A stretch of 64,000 nt of DNA from Acetobacter garciniae. GTDB lineage: Bacteria; Pseudomonadota; Alphaproteobacteria; Acetobacterales; Acetobacteraceae. The translations under genes were made by a program, and so were the position numbers. A model generated the notes under the pieces. The model was not told where the DNA came from, made no database searches, and was given only the letters and a program-made list of their open reading frames with translations. Each line of letters opens with the position of its first letter. Position 1 is the stretch's first letter. Shown one piece after another: positions 44,341 through 53,052 of the stretch. The stretch covers positions 496,001 through 560,000 of the forward strand of contig NZ_JAFVMH010000001.1 in NCBI RefSeq assembly GCF_017377735.1. Direction: 5' to 3'.

Positions 44341-45653
44341 TGGACGCCGCCAATTTTTCCCCGCGTGAGATCACGGCGGAACTGGACCGCTTTATCGTCG
44401 GTCAGGCGGATGCCAAGCGTGCGGTGGCCATTGCCCTGCGCAACCGGTGGCGCCGTGCGCAACTGCCCGAAGGCCTGCGTGAGGAGGTCGTGCCCAAGAA
44501 CATTCTCATGATCGGGCCGACGGGCTGCGGCAAGACCGAGATCGCGCGCAGGCTGGCCAAACTGGCCCAGGCCCCGTTCCTGAAGGTGGAGGCCACCAAG
44601 TTCACGGAAGTGGGCTATGTCGGCCGCGACGTGGACAGCATCGTGCGCGACCTGGTGGATGCCGCGATTGTCATGCTCAAGAACGCCCGCCGCAAGGGGG
44701 TGGAAGAACAGGCCGCCACCGCCGCGGAAGAGCGGATCATTACCGCCCTGGTGGGGGAAGCATCCTCCGCGGATACGAAAAGCCGTTTCCGCACCATGCT
44801 GCGCAGCGGGCAGCTTGAGGACAAGGAAATAGACATTGCGGTGGCCGAGGCCCCTGCGCCGGGTGGCGGTGAAATGCCCGGTGTGGTGCCCGGGCAGGTC
44901 ATCAATTTCGGGGAGATGATGAAGTCGTTCATGAGCCGCAGCCCCCGGCAGCGCAAGCTGACAGTGGCCGCGGCCCGCGAACTGCTCCAGCGCGAGGAAA
45001 CGGAAAGACTGCTCGATAACGAGGCCCTGACGCGTGACGCGGTGGCGATCGCGCAGGATAACGGCATTGTCTTCCTTGATGAGATCGACAAGGTCTGCGC
45101 GCGTTCGTCCGAAGGCGGGGTGAAGGGGGGCGATGTCTCGCGCGAAGGCGTGCAGCGTGACCTGTTGCCCCTGATCGAGGGCACGACGGTTTCCACCAAA
45201 TACGGGCCGGTCAAGACCGATCATATCCTCTTCATCGCCTCGGGCGCGTTCCATCTGGCCAAACCGTCAGACCTTTTGCCCGAATTGCAGGGGCGCCTGC
45301 CCATTCGCGTGGAGCTTCAGCCGCTGACAAGGGAGGATCTGCGCCGGATCCTGACCGATCCCGAACATTCGCTGCTCAAGCAGTATGTGGCCCTGCTGGG
45401 GACCGAGGATGTGACGCTGGAATTCACCGATGGTGCCGTGGACGCGCTGGCGGAACTGGCGGCTGACGTGAACGAACGCGTGGAAAATATCGGCGCGCGC
45501 AGGCTGGCCACGGTTCTTGAAAAACTGCTGGAGGATGTGTCCTTCACGGCAAGCGATCGCAAGGGCGAGCGGGTGGAGATTACCGCCGCCATGGTCCATG
45601 ATAAGGTCGCCCCCTTGGCCCACAAGGGAGATTTGAGCAGGTTTATTCTCTGA
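44340..45653 (+). CDS. hslU: HslVU protease ATPase subunit HslU (ClpY)
   Basis: The product has 437 residues. It starts with [35 protein letters not shown], has Walker [16 protein letters not shown] (about 58-72), the pore loop in [13 protein letters not shown], an I-domain (about 110-240), Walker [12 protein letters not shown] and sensor [25 protein letters not shown], and ends with the carboxyl sequence (DLSRFIL) that inserts into HslV. It unfolds substrates for HslV. It is coupled to hslV upstream and shares one base with sufE downstream. Confidence 0.97.
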   Translation: MDAANFSPREITAELDRFIVGQADAKRAVAIALRNRWRRAQLPEGLREEVVPKNILMIGPTGCGKTEIARRLAKLAQAPFLKVEATKFTEVGYVGRDVDSIVRDLVDAAIVMLKNARRKGVEEQAATAAEERIITALVGEASSADTKSRFRTMLRSGQLEDKEIDIAVAEAPAPGGGEMPGVVPGQVINFGEMMKSFMSRSPRQRKLTVAAARELLQREETERLLDNEALTRDAVAIAQDNGIVFLDEIDKVCARSSEGGVKGGDVSREGVQRDLLPLIEGTTVSTKYGPVKTDHILFIASGAFHLAKPSDLLPELQGRLPIRVELQPLTREDLRRILTDPEHSLLKQYVALLGTEDVTLEFTDGAVDALAELAADVNERVENIGARRLATVLEKLLEDVSFTASDRKGERVEITAAMVHDKVAPLAHKGDLSRFIL

Positions 45654-46090
45654 TGGAAGCACCGTTTGTTACCCCCTCCGAAGCCACTGCCGAGGAGGCG
45701 ATCGAGGCCATTCGCGACGAACTGGACGTTTTTGACGACTGGATGGAGCGGTATCAGTACATCATAGAAATGGGCCGCAAGCTGCCGCCTTTTCCGCCGC
45801 AATGGTGTAACGACGCCCACCGCGTGCCCGGCTGCCAGAGCCAGGTGTGGCTGGAGGAAAAGGAGGAAGGCGACCGGCTTTATTTCGCGGGTCTGTCCGA
45901 TGCGGCCATTGTCAGCGGGTTGGTGGCGTTGCTGCTGCGGGTCTATTCCGGCCGGACCCGGGCGGAAATCGAGGCGACGGACCCCAGCTTCCTGCGTGAA
46001 CTGGGGTTGGTGCAGGCGCTGTCCACCAATCGCGGCAACGGGGTGGAGGCCATGGCGCGGGCCATTCGATCCGCCGCCATGGCGGCCTGA
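45653..46090 (+). CDS. sufE: sulfur acceptor protein SufE
   Basis: The product has 145 residues. It has the SufE fold with WMERYQYIIEMGRKLPPFP, the sulfur-accepting cysteine in VPGCQSQVWL (about residue 61), and a C-terminal FLRELGLVQALSTNRGNGVEAM block typical of the family. SufE takes persulfide sulfur from SufS and stimulates Fe-S cluster assembly. SufS and the Suf scaffold are not nearby; the gene instead shares a base with hslU, so it is expressed with the protease. Confidence 0.93.
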   Translation: MEAPFVTPSEATAEEAIEAIRDELDVFDDWMERYQYIIEMGRKLPPFPPQWCNDAHRVPGCQSQVWLEEKEEGDRLYFAGLSDAAIVSGLVALLLRVYSGRTRAEIEATDPSFLRELGLVQALSTNRGNGVEAMARAIRSAAMAA

Positions 46091-46115
46091 AACCAGAAAA
46101 ACCCCATAAAAAGAT

Positions 46116-46195
46116 AAAAGTTTTTGGTGAAGCTTTTTTCAAAGAGCTTCAGGGAACGTGGCCTTTTTGAAAAAAGGCGACACCCGAAAACTTTT
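46116..46195. repeat. cruciform-type inverted-repeat element
   Basis: The outer arms AAAAGTTTTTGGTG (46116-46129) and CACCCGAAAACTTTT (46181-46195) are near-inverted copies. Inside lie two more hairpins: 46129-46150 (GAAGCT...GAGCTTC) and 46161-46178 (GCCTTTTTG...AAGGC). The whole could fold like a cloverleaf. It sits between the convergent sufE and aldehyde dehydrogenase genes, where it may stop transcription from both sides, and has the look of a dispersed intergenic repeat. Confidence 0.7.
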
Positions 46196-46246
46196 AGGAA
46201 TTTTATGCAACGCATAGGGCCCAGGCCCTCATAATGCAGCACAAAG

Positions 46247-46279
46247 AAAGGGCGGCCCGATCAAACCGGGCCGCCCTTT
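46247..46279 (-). terminator. strong stem-loop ending the aldehyde dehydrogenase operon
   Basis: AAAGGGCGGCCCG (46247-46259) and CGGGCCGCCCTTT (46267-46279) form a perfect 13-base-pair stem with a 7-base loop, 29 bases past the large-subunit stop. The minus-strand continuation is TCTTTGTG. It can act on transcripts from either direction. Confidence 0.8.
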
Positions 46280-46307
46280 GCTGTTCATGGTCCATGTCGG
46301 GCCGGGT

Positions 46308-48641
46308 TTAGCTGGTCGCGCCACCCTTGGCCTGCAACGCCTTGAGCACATCCGCCGGGCGAATGGGCAGGTGGCGCAGGCGCACGCCCACGGCATTGAA
46401 AATGGCGTTGCCAATGGCCGGGGCAATGGTTGTCACACCCGGTTCACCCAGCCCCATGGGTTTTTCCGTGCTGGGCAGGAATTCGATCTCCATTTCCGGC
46501 ACGTCGGCAATGCGCAGTGGGGTGTAGGTGTTCAGGTTCCGGTCACGCACATTGCCGTTCTCGATTTCGGTCCCTTCGAACAGCGCCATGCTCAACCCCC
46601 ACAGCGCGCCCCCTTCGGTCTGGGCGGTGGCGCCATCGGGGTCGATGATCGTGCCCGCATCCAGCACCAGCCAGATTTTTTCGCAGGTGACCACACCGGT
46701 CCTGCGGTCCACCCGCACGCGGGCGGCACCTGCTGTCCAGGTCGGCATGCCGCGTTCCTGGCCGAAGGTGGTGGCAATGCCAATGGCCGTATCCTTGGGC
46801 AGGTCCGTCTTGCCGTAGCCGCATTTTTCCACCAGGCGCTTGAGCACGGTGGCCTGGCGGCTTGCGCCGCCAACGGAATCCGGTGCGCTGCCGGCATTGC
46901 GGCCCTTGCTGTCCAGCAGGGACAGTCGCAGGGCGACCGGGTCCTTGCCGGTGGCGTGGGCGACTTCATCCATGAAGCTTTCATGCGCCCAGGGCGTCCA
47001 GCCGGAACTGACCGAACGCAGCCAGCCGGGGCGGAAGGTATCGTCCGCCAGGTCGTTGTCCAGTGCGCGCACCAGCATGGGGCCGACCGAATACCAGTGA
47101 TCCGCCCCGGCAATGGCGAACTGGTCGTACGCCTTGCCGTCATCACCCTTGGACATGAACGGCTCGGCCATGACCCGTGTGGGCCACCCGGCGGAGGCAT
47201 GGTGTTCCCAGCCATCGATGCTCCCGTCCTTGGTCAGGCCCGCGCGTACGGTCTGGATGGAGGGCGAGCGGATGGAATCGAACTGCGCGTCATCCGAACG
47301 GGTAAAGACCAGCTTGACCGGCTTGCCGCCAATGGCCTTGGAAATCAGGGCTGCGGGCACGGCGTAATCGCCGTTCAGCCGCCGGCCGAAGCCCCCGCCC
47401 AGCAGGTAGCTGCGCATGACCACCTTTGATTCGGGCACTTCGAGCGCCTTGGCGATAACCGGCAGGAACAAAGACTGCCACTGGTTGCCACAATGCACTT
47501 CCCACAGGCCGTCATGCAGGCGGGCCAGCGCGTTCATGGGTTCAAGCTGGTAATGCAGCACGGACGAGCAGGTATAGGTCTGCTCGAACACCTTGGCCGC
47601 CCCCGCAAGCGCCTTGTCCACGCCCGCGTCGTTGAACACGCGTGAACCGCCATTCTTGTCGGCAATCTGCTTGCGACCGTGTTCGATGATATCCTGCTCG
47701 GTCACGTTGGCGGTCTTGCCCGCGGTCCAGGTGACCTTCAGCGCATCGGTCGCGCGGATGGCGGCAGGGTAGGACGACGCCAGCACCGCCACCCAGCCCG
47801 GCACCGTGCCCGAAGGGTCGTGCAGCACGACATAGCGGATATAGCCCTTGATCTTTTTGGCCTCGGTCTCATCGACCGAGACGACCTTGGAGCCATAGCG
47901 CGTGGGCGGCAGCTTGGGGCGGGCATAGACCATGCCTTCAAGCTTGGCGTCGATCCCGTAAATGGCGGTGCCATCGGTCTTGGCCGGAATATCCAGCGCC
48001 TTGACCTCCCGCCCGATCAGCCGATGTTCGGCAGCGGGCTTAAGCGGCAGCTTGGCCATTTCCTCGGGCGTGAAGCGCCGGTCGGGATGCGCGCGGCTGA
48101 CGATATCGCCGTACGTGATGGACCGGCTGCCCGCGATCACGCTGCCATTGCGCGCGATACAGGCAGTGGGGGCCACACCCAGCAGTTTCGCCCCTTCTTC
48201 CACCATGACGGTGCGCGCGGCAGCACCCGCCTGGCGGAACTGGTCCCATGTCATCCAGACGGACCACGACCCGCCGGTAACCATCAGGCCCCATTTGGGG
48301 TCCGTGTCCACATAGGTGATGCGGACCTTGTCCCAGTCGGCTTCCATTTCATCGGCGATGATCCGGGCCAGCGCCGTGCCGACATGCTGGCCCATTTCCG
48401 CGCGGATGACATTGACGTTCACCCACCCGTCCGGGGCGATGGAGCACCAGATCGTGGGCTCGAACACGCCCCCGGCGGGCTGGTCGTCCGCCATCCTGGG
48501 GAAAACCTGAGCCGCCTGGCCCGGGCGGGCGAAGCCGAACAGGAAGGACGTGCCTGCGGCAGTCAGCAGAAAACCACGGCGTGTGGGGCCAAGCCCCGCC
48601 GCGCGATCCATGCGTGCGGCCATGCGTTCGAGCTTACCCAT
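46308..48641 (-). CDS. aldH: membrane-bound aldehyde dehydrogenase, large molybdopterin subunit
   Basis: ATG 48641 overlaps the small-subunit stop by 8 bases and yields 777 residues; the longer frame is unlikely. The N-terminus carries a twin-arginine signal (TRRGFLLTAAGTSFLFGFA), so it is exported folded with its molybdenum cofactor. The rest is of the isoquinoline-1-oxidoreductase/xanthine-dehydrogenase type: GGSWSVWMTWDQFRQAGAAAR, YLLGGGFGRRL, and the catalytic Glu in MGLGEPGVTTIAPAIGNAI. In acetic acid bacteria this enzyme oxidises acetaldehyde to acetate at the periplasmic face and feeds electrons through Fe-S and heme subunits to ubiquinone. Letters F, G and H for the subunits vary between papers. 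Confidence 0.9.
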   Translation of the reverse strand: MGKLERMAARMDRAAGLGPTRRGFLLTAAGTSFLFGFARPGQAAQVFPRMADDQPAGGVFEPTIWCSIAPDGWVNVNVIRAEMGQHVGTALARIIADEMEADWDKVRITYVDTDPKWGLMVTGGSWSVWMTWDQFRQAGAAARTVMVEEGAKLLGVAPTACIARNGSVIAGSRSITYGDIVSRAHPDRRFTPEEMAKLPLKPAAEHRLIGREVKALDIPAKTDGTAIYGIDAKLEGMVYARPKLPPTRYGSKVVSVDETEAKKIKGYIRYVVLHDPSGTVPGWVAVLASSYPAAIRATDALKVTWTAGKTANVTEQDIIEHGRKQIADKNGGSRVFNDAGVDKALAGAAKVFEQTYTCSSVLHYQLEPMNALARLHDGLWEVHCGNQWQSLFLPVIAKALEVPESKVVMRSYLLGGGFGRRLNGDYAVPAALISKAIGGKPVKLVFTRSDDAQFDSIRSPSIQTVRAGLTKDGSIDGWEHHASAGWPTRVMAEPFMSKGDDGKAYDQFAIAGADHWYSVGPMLVRALDNDLADDTFRPGWLRSVSSGWTPWAHESFMDEVAHATGKDPVALRLSLLDSKGRNAGSAPDSVGGASRQATVLKRLVEKCGYGKTDLPKDTAIGIATTFGQERGMPTWTAGAARVRVDRRTGVVTCEKIWLVLDAGTIIDPDGATAQTEGGALWGLSMALFEGTEIENGNVRDRNLNTYTPLRIADVPEMEIEFLPSTEKPMGLGEPGVTTIAPAIGNAIFNAVGVRLRHLPIRPADVLKALQAKGGATS

Positions 48642-49107
48642 GAGATGTCTCCTCCCGCAGGGCGGCTGCTGCTTTCTTGATGGCCTTGCGAATGCGCACA
48701 TAGGTCATGCAACGGCACAGGCTGCCGCCCATGACACCGTCGATCTGTTCATCCGTGGGGTCCGGATAATCCTTGAGCAGGCTGACGGCCTGCATGATCT
48801 GGCCAGACTGGCAGTACCCGCATTGCGGAACCTGGATTTCCTTCCAGGCTTCCTGCACGGGGTGCCTGCCCTGCGGGTCCAGCCCTTCGATCGTGGTGAC
48901 TTCCGCCCCTTCGATGGAGCTGAGCGGCGTGATGCACGACCGCGTGGCCCGCCCGCCCACCAGCACCGTGCACGCACCGCACTGGCCGACACCGCAGCCG
49001 AACTTGGTGCCCGTCTGGTCCAGGTCATCCCGCAGGGCCCACAGCAGGGGGGTATCTTCTGGCACATCGACGACAACGTCACGGCCGTTGAGTTTGAACT
49101 TGGTCAT
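48634..49107 (-). CDS. aldF: aldehyde dehydrogenase small [2Fe-2S] subunit
   Basis: ATG 49107 (MTKFKLNGRDV) is where homology begins, giving 157 residues; sequence before it in the open frame is unrelated. The first ferredoxin-type cluster has CGVGQCGAC plus a later Cys (ATRSC), and the second has CGYCQSGQ and CRC near the C-terminus, the two [2Fe-2S] centres of the xanthine-dehydrogenase small subunit. It has no signal peptide and would be exported attached to the twin-arginine large subunit. It relays electrons from the molybdenum site to the cytochrome. Symbol by analogy with Acetobacter ald genes. Confidence 0.92.
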   Translation of the reverse strand: MTKFKLNGRDVVVDVPEDTPLLWALRDDLDQTGTKFGCGVGQCGACTVLVGGRATRSCITPLSSIEGAEVTTIEGLDPQGRHPVQEAWKEIQVPQCGYCQSGQIMQAVSLLKDYPDPTDEQIDGVMGGSLCRCMTYVRIRKAIKKAAAALREETSHG

Positions 49108-49127
49108 CTCTTGCTCCGCGGTCCGTC

Positions 49128-50456
49128 TTAGTGGGAGGAATTGACAGGAACGTGCTGGACGGTCTTGCGCACGGCCGCCGCCTTTTTCTCCAGGTCGGTC
49201 CATGGCGGCAGCGTCGTGCGCGTGCGGCGCAGGTAAGCGGCGATACGGGCCATATCCTGATCGGAAAGGGCATTGTAGAAACTTGGCATGGCTATACCGG
49301 ACTGGCCTTCCTCGGCGGTGAGCCCGTGCAGGATCACCTGGTAAAGGTTCGTGGGCTCGTCCAGCCACAGCGCGTTGTTCAGCGCGAGGTCGGGGCGGCC
49401 CAGAACGGGCGTGGGGGCGGCGTTGTAGTGGCAGGCCGCACAGGCCCCTTGGTACAGCTTGGCGTCCGGATCGGTGTTGGGGCCGATCAGCCCGGCTTTT
49501 GACTGTTCCATGGCCAGGGCCAGCGCGGCCTTGTCATGGCCCTGGCGTTCGCTGGCATGGTCCAGGTCCGCGAAGTAATGGGCAATGGCATGCACGTCTT
49601 CCTCGGGCACCGTGCTTAAGAAGCGGTGCGGCACGGGCGACATGGGGCCACCGGCCGGGCCGTGCAGCGGGGCTACGCCAAAGCGCAGGTACTGGAACAG
49701 TTCGTCTTCCGTCCAGGTGGTGGGGGTGGGGTTGTGCTCGTTCAGGGGCGGGGCGATCCAGTTGTCCACCACCGCACCTTCATAGTCGGAGCTTCTCTTT
49801 TCCGCGCCCATGAAGTCGCGCGGCGTATGGCACGCGCCGCAATGGGCGTTGCCTTCGGCCAGATAGGCGCCACGGTTCCACAGCGCGTCATGCCTGGGGT
49901 CGGGCTTGTACACGCCGGGCCAGAAATACAGCAGCTTCCACCCCGCCTGAAGAATGCGCAGGCTGAGCGGGAAGGGCAGTTCGTTGGGGCGCTGGGCCAT
50001 GGACACGGCGGGCCGGGTCATGATGTAGGCGTACAGATCGGAAATATCCTGATCCGTCATCTTGGTGAAATGATCGAACGGGAAGGCGGGAATAAGGTGT
50101 TCGCCCTCGCGCGAGACGCCCAGATGCATGGCGCGGTGGAATGCGGCTTCCGACCAGTTGCCGATACCCGTTTTTTCGTCCGGCGTGATGTTGGAGGAAT
50201 AAATGGCCCCGAACGGGGTATCCATTTTATAGTCACCCGCCAGTTCCGGGCCCCCGCCCATATCCGTGCGGGTATGGCATTCCGCGCAGTACCCTTCGGC
50301 CGCGACAATGCGGCCGCGCTCGATCTGCGCGGCGGAAAAACTGCTGGCCGCCGGGCGGGGCACGGGGGCTATGGATGGATACCAGGCATAGTACAGGAAG
50401 CCCAGACCGCCCAGGGCCCCGACTGCCGCTACTCCTGCTAGAATACGTTTGATCAC
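49128..50456 (-). CDS. aldG: aldehyde dehydrogenase tri-heme cytochrome c subunit
   Basis: A GTG at 50456 (VIKRILAGVAAVGALGG), with GGGGG before it, gives 442 residues; an ATG at 50495 adds 13. One hydrophobic helix serves as signal anchor (LAGVAAVGALGGLGFLYYAWY). Three covalent heme-c sites follow: CAECH (about 57), CGACH (about 205) and CAACH (about 345), each with Met or His ligands nearby. It carries electrons from the Fe-S subunit to membrane ubiquinone. It is first in the operon, 20 bases before the small-subunit start. Confidence 0.93.
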   Translation of the reverse strand: MIKRILAGVAAVGALGGLGFLYYAWYPSIAPVPRPAASSFSAAQIERGRIVAAEGYCAECHTRTDMGGGPELAGDYKMDTPFGAIYSSNITPDEKTGIGNWSEAAFHRAMHLGVSREGEHLIPAFPFDHFTKMTDQDISDLYAYIMTRPAVSMAQRPNELPFPLSLRILQAGWKLLYFWPGVYKPDPRHDALWNRGAYLAEGNAHCGACHTPRDFMGAEKRSSDYEGAVVDNWIAPPLNEHNPTPTTWTEDELFQYLRFGVAPLHGPAGGPMSPVPHRFLSTVPEEDVHAIAHYFADLDHASERQGHDKAALALAMEQSKAGLIGPNTDPDAKLYQGACAACHYNAAPTPVLGRPDLALNNALWLDEPTNLYQVILHGLTAEEGQSGIAMPSFYNALSDQDMARIAAYLRRTRTTLPPWTDLEKKAAAVRKTVQHVPVNSSH

Positions 50457-51115
50457 TCGACCCCCAATCCCGTTCCCGTGCAGCCTGTCTTTCATGGCGG
50501 GCAGCCATGCAATTAAAGGCCTGCGTCACGAAAAACAGTGTTTGATCAGACTTTTCGAAGCCTGCATCGCAGATGGATCCACGCGGTCGGCTGGTGTTTC
50601 AGGGCAAATGGCACGGGTCTGGCCCCGTGCCGCATGGCGGTGTCGCTACCGCCTGTTCAGATCCCGAAATACCCTGCCAGGCCCCCGCTACCGACGTTTG
50701 ATGCAGCCTCTCAGAATTGATCCCGTTTTATCCGGCTTTGCGTTATAAATAAACGCATAGATTATAGCTTATTGCCACGAAAACACGAATAAGATTTATT
50801 AGCCCGACAATGTTGTATCAAAGAATTGAAGGGTTGAGGTCTAACTATATACGACCGGATATAGACGAATTTGCAGTATTATACTCTCAAGGTTACTTGG
50901 CACAGGGTGCCATATGCGCGTGGGGGGCAGGTGGCCTGGCGCGTCCGGGGGGCGGCTTGCATGCGCGAAGGGCTTGCATGTGCCCGTGGTTTCTTTTAAG
51001 GGAGCGCATTCGCGCACGCGTCCAGGCCTGTGGGGCATGCCTGGCCGTGCACAAGCGTGTCTGTTGCCAACGCAGCAGGCGCGCTCATTGTAAAGCGTTA
51101 TGCAGGAGTTATGAA
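50457..51115. promoter_or_regulatory. divergent region and long structured leader before rpmI
   Basis: About 50720-50890 is AT-rich and likely holds promoters for the aldehyde dehydrogenase operon (leftward) and rpmI-rplT (rightward). From 50890 to 51115 it is GC-rich with hairpins, for example TGGCAC/GTGCCA (50898-50912) and CCAGGC/GCCTGG (51022-51044). A long leader in front of rpmI-rplT could allow autoregulation by L20, known in other bacteria, but this is inference. No infC precedes rpmI. Confidence 0.4.
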
Positions 51116-51319
51116 ATGCCCAAGATGAAGACCAAGTCGTCGGTCAAGAAGCGGTTCAAGATCACCGCGACCGGCAAGGTGCTCTCCGGCCCGTGCGGCA
51201 AGCGTCACGGCCTGATCAAGCGTACGCAGAAGATGAAGCGCACCGCACGCGGTACGCAGGCTCTGACGCCGCAGGACGGCCGTACGGTAAAACAGTGGGC
51301 CCCCTACGGGCTGGCGTAA
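51116..51319 (+). CDS. rpmI: 50S ribosomal protein L35
   Basis: ATG 51116 with AGGAG eight bases before gives 67 residues: [24 protein letters not shown] and a Lys/Arg-rich tail, the full L35 family sequence. Upstream in-frame codons would add unrelated residues and are rejected. L35 is a small component of the large ribosomal subunit. rplT follows after 14 bases. Confidence 0.97.
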   Translation: MPKMKTKSSVKKRFKITATGKVLSGPCGKRHGLIKRTQKMKRTARGTQALTPQDGRTVKQWAPYGLA

Positions 51320-51333
51320 GGAGCATCTGAAAT

Positions 51334-51693
51334 ATGGCACGTGTCAAACGCGGCGTAACCACCCACGCCCGCCACAAAAAAGTTCTGGATCTGGCCAAGG
51401 GCTATCGCGGCCGGTCGTCCACCAACTACCGTATCGCCCTTGAGCGCGTCGAAAAGGCACTTCGCTACGCCTATCGCGACCGTCGCAACAAGAAGCGCGA
51501 TTTCCGCGCCCTGTGGATCCAGCGTATCAACGCCGCAGTCCGCGAACATGGCCTGACCTACAGCCGTTTCATCAACGGTCTGGACAAGGCCGGGATCGAG
51601 ATCGACCGCAAGGTTCTGGCAGCCATCGCTTATGATGACGCAGCAACCTTCGCCGAAATCGTCAAGCAGGCCCAGGCTGCCCTGGCTGCCTGA
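51334..51693 (+). CDS. rplT: 50S ribosomal protein L20
   Basis: The product has 119 residues, the normal length: [65 protein letters not shown], and [18 protein letters not shown]20 binds 23S rRNA early in 50S assembly and represses the rpmI-rplT message in several bacteria. A terminator follows within 30 bases. Confidence 0.98.
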   Translation: MARVKRGVTTHARHKKVLDLAKGYRGRSSTNYRIALERVEKALRYAYRDRRNKKRDFRALWIQRINAAVREHGLTYSRFINGLDKAGIEIDRKVLAAIAYDDAATFAEIVKQAQAALAA

Positions 51694-51718
51694 ACTGCGG
51701 TCTGACTGACCCGGTTTG

Positions 51719-51752
51719 AAAAAAAGGCCGTCCGGTTCCGGGCGGCCTTTTT
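51719..51752 (+). terminator. rho-independent terminator after rplT
   Basis: AAAAAGGCCG (51721-51730) pairs with CGGCCTTTTT (51743-51752), giving a GC stem that ends in a T-run. It separates the ribosomal-protein transcript from pheST. Confidence 0.82.
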
Positions 51753-51978
51753 GCATGATGGCCCCCATCTTTGCGGGGCATGTCCCGCCCGCCAGGCCCC
51801 CGCTGGCCGCCCGCATGTTGTCACGGGCATTTGTCCGCGGTGCGGCTTTGGGTGTATGGCGTGCTGAGCGTCATATGCCGCACGAAGCCCTGTCCGGTCG
51901 TTTTCGTGCAGCAAGGGCTTTTCTCCGCTGGCGGGAAATTGTATCCGCCTTTTAGCATTTTCTCCCGCGTGAGGTGTC

Positions 51979-53049
51979 ATGAGCGACGATCTTGAAGTTC
52001 TTAGGCAGGACGTTGTGTCCGAACTGGCTGGCGCCACGGACCTGCGGGCCTGGGACGCCGTGCGTGTCGCAACGCTGGGCAAGTCCGGCCGGCTGACGGG
52101 GCTGCTCAAGGCGCTGGGCAAGATGCCCCCCGATGAACGCAAGGCGCGCGGCGTGGCCCTGAACCGCCTGCGCGACACCCTGACCCAGGCGGTGGAAACC
52201 CGTGGGCGCGAGCTTGAAGCCGCCGCCCTGCAGGCCCGCCTTGTGGCCGAACGGGTCGATGTCAGCCTGCCGCCGCCCGCCACGGTGCAGGGCTACCTGC
52301 ACCCCATCAGCCGCACGATCGAGGAAATGACCGCCATTTTCGGGGCCATGGGCTTCGGGGTGGCGCAAGGCCCGGATATCGAGACCGACTGGCATAACTT
52401 CTCTGCCCTGAACACGCCCGCCCACCACCCCGCGCGCACGGACCACGACACGTTCTACCTGCCGCCCCAGCCGGGGCTGGACGTGACCCGCGTGCTGCGC
52501 ACCCAGACATCGGGCGTGCAGATTCGCACCATGCTGGGCCAGAAGCCGCCTTTGCGCATTATTGCACCGGGGCGCACCTACCGGGCGGATCACGACGCCA
52601 CCCATTCCCCCATGTTCCACCAATGCGAAGGGCTGGTCGTGGGGCATGACATCACGCTGGGCCATCTCAAGGGCTGCCTGATCGAATTCCTGCGCGCCTT
52701 TTTCGGCAAGCCCGACCTGCCTGTGCGTTTCCGTTCGTCCTACTTCCCGTTCACCGAACCCTCGCTGGAGGTGGATATCGGCTGGTCGCGCAAGACCGGG
52801 GATATCGGTGGCGGCGAAGACTGGCTGGAAGTGCTGGGGGCGGGCATGGTGCATGCGCGCGTGCTGGCCAATTGCGGGCTGGACCCGCGCGTGTGGCAGG
52901 GCTTTGCCTTCGGCATGGGGATCGAACGCCTGGCCATGCTCAAGAACGGCATTCCGGACCTGCGTTCCTTTTACGAAAGCGATATCCGCTGGCTGCGGCA
53001 TTACGGGGCCGACCCGCTTGCGCCCGCGCTGCTGCACGAGGGGGTGTAA
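51979..53049 (+). CDS. pheS: phenylalanyl-tRNA synthetase alpha subunit
   Basis: The product has 356 residues, starting at an ATG with GAGGTG before it. An N-terminal helical hairpin binds tRNA; the class II core has motif 2 region THSPMFHQCEGLVVG and motif 3 GMGIERLAMLKNGIPDLR, with FRSSYFPFTEPSLEVDIG between them. PheS carries the amino-acid activation site and works as an alpha2-beta2 tetramer with PheT. pheT starts three bases after the pheS stop. Confidence 0.97.
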   Translation: MSDDLEVLRQDVVSELAGATDLRAWDAVRVATLGKSGRLTGLLKALGKMPPDERKARGVALNRLRDTLTQAVETRGRELEAAALQARLVAERVDVSLPPPATVQGYLHPISRTIEEMTAIFGAMGFGVAQGPDIETDWHNFSALNTPAHHPARTDHDTFYLPPQPGLDVTRVLRTQTSGVQIRTMLGQKPPLRIIAPGRTYRADHDATHSPMFHQCEGLVVGHDITLGHLKGCLIEFLRAFFGKPDLPVRFRSSYFPFTEPSLEVDIGWSRKTGDIGGGEDWLEVLGAGMVHARVLANCGLDPRVWQGFAFGMGIERLAMLKNGIPDLRSFYESDIRWLRHYGADPLAPALLHEGV

Positions 53050-53052
53050 GCA

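Noticed and set aside
50810..51115. N-terminal extension of L35 from an upstream start
   Set aside because: L35 is 65-67 residues in bacteria and a perfect ribosome-binding site precedes ATG 51116; the upstream residues are unrelated.
51716..51955. Phe-rich leader peptide controlling pheST attenuation
   Set aside because: The open frame before pheS has scattered Phe codons, no Phe run and no terminator close to pheS; the stem at 51719-51752 belongs to rplT.
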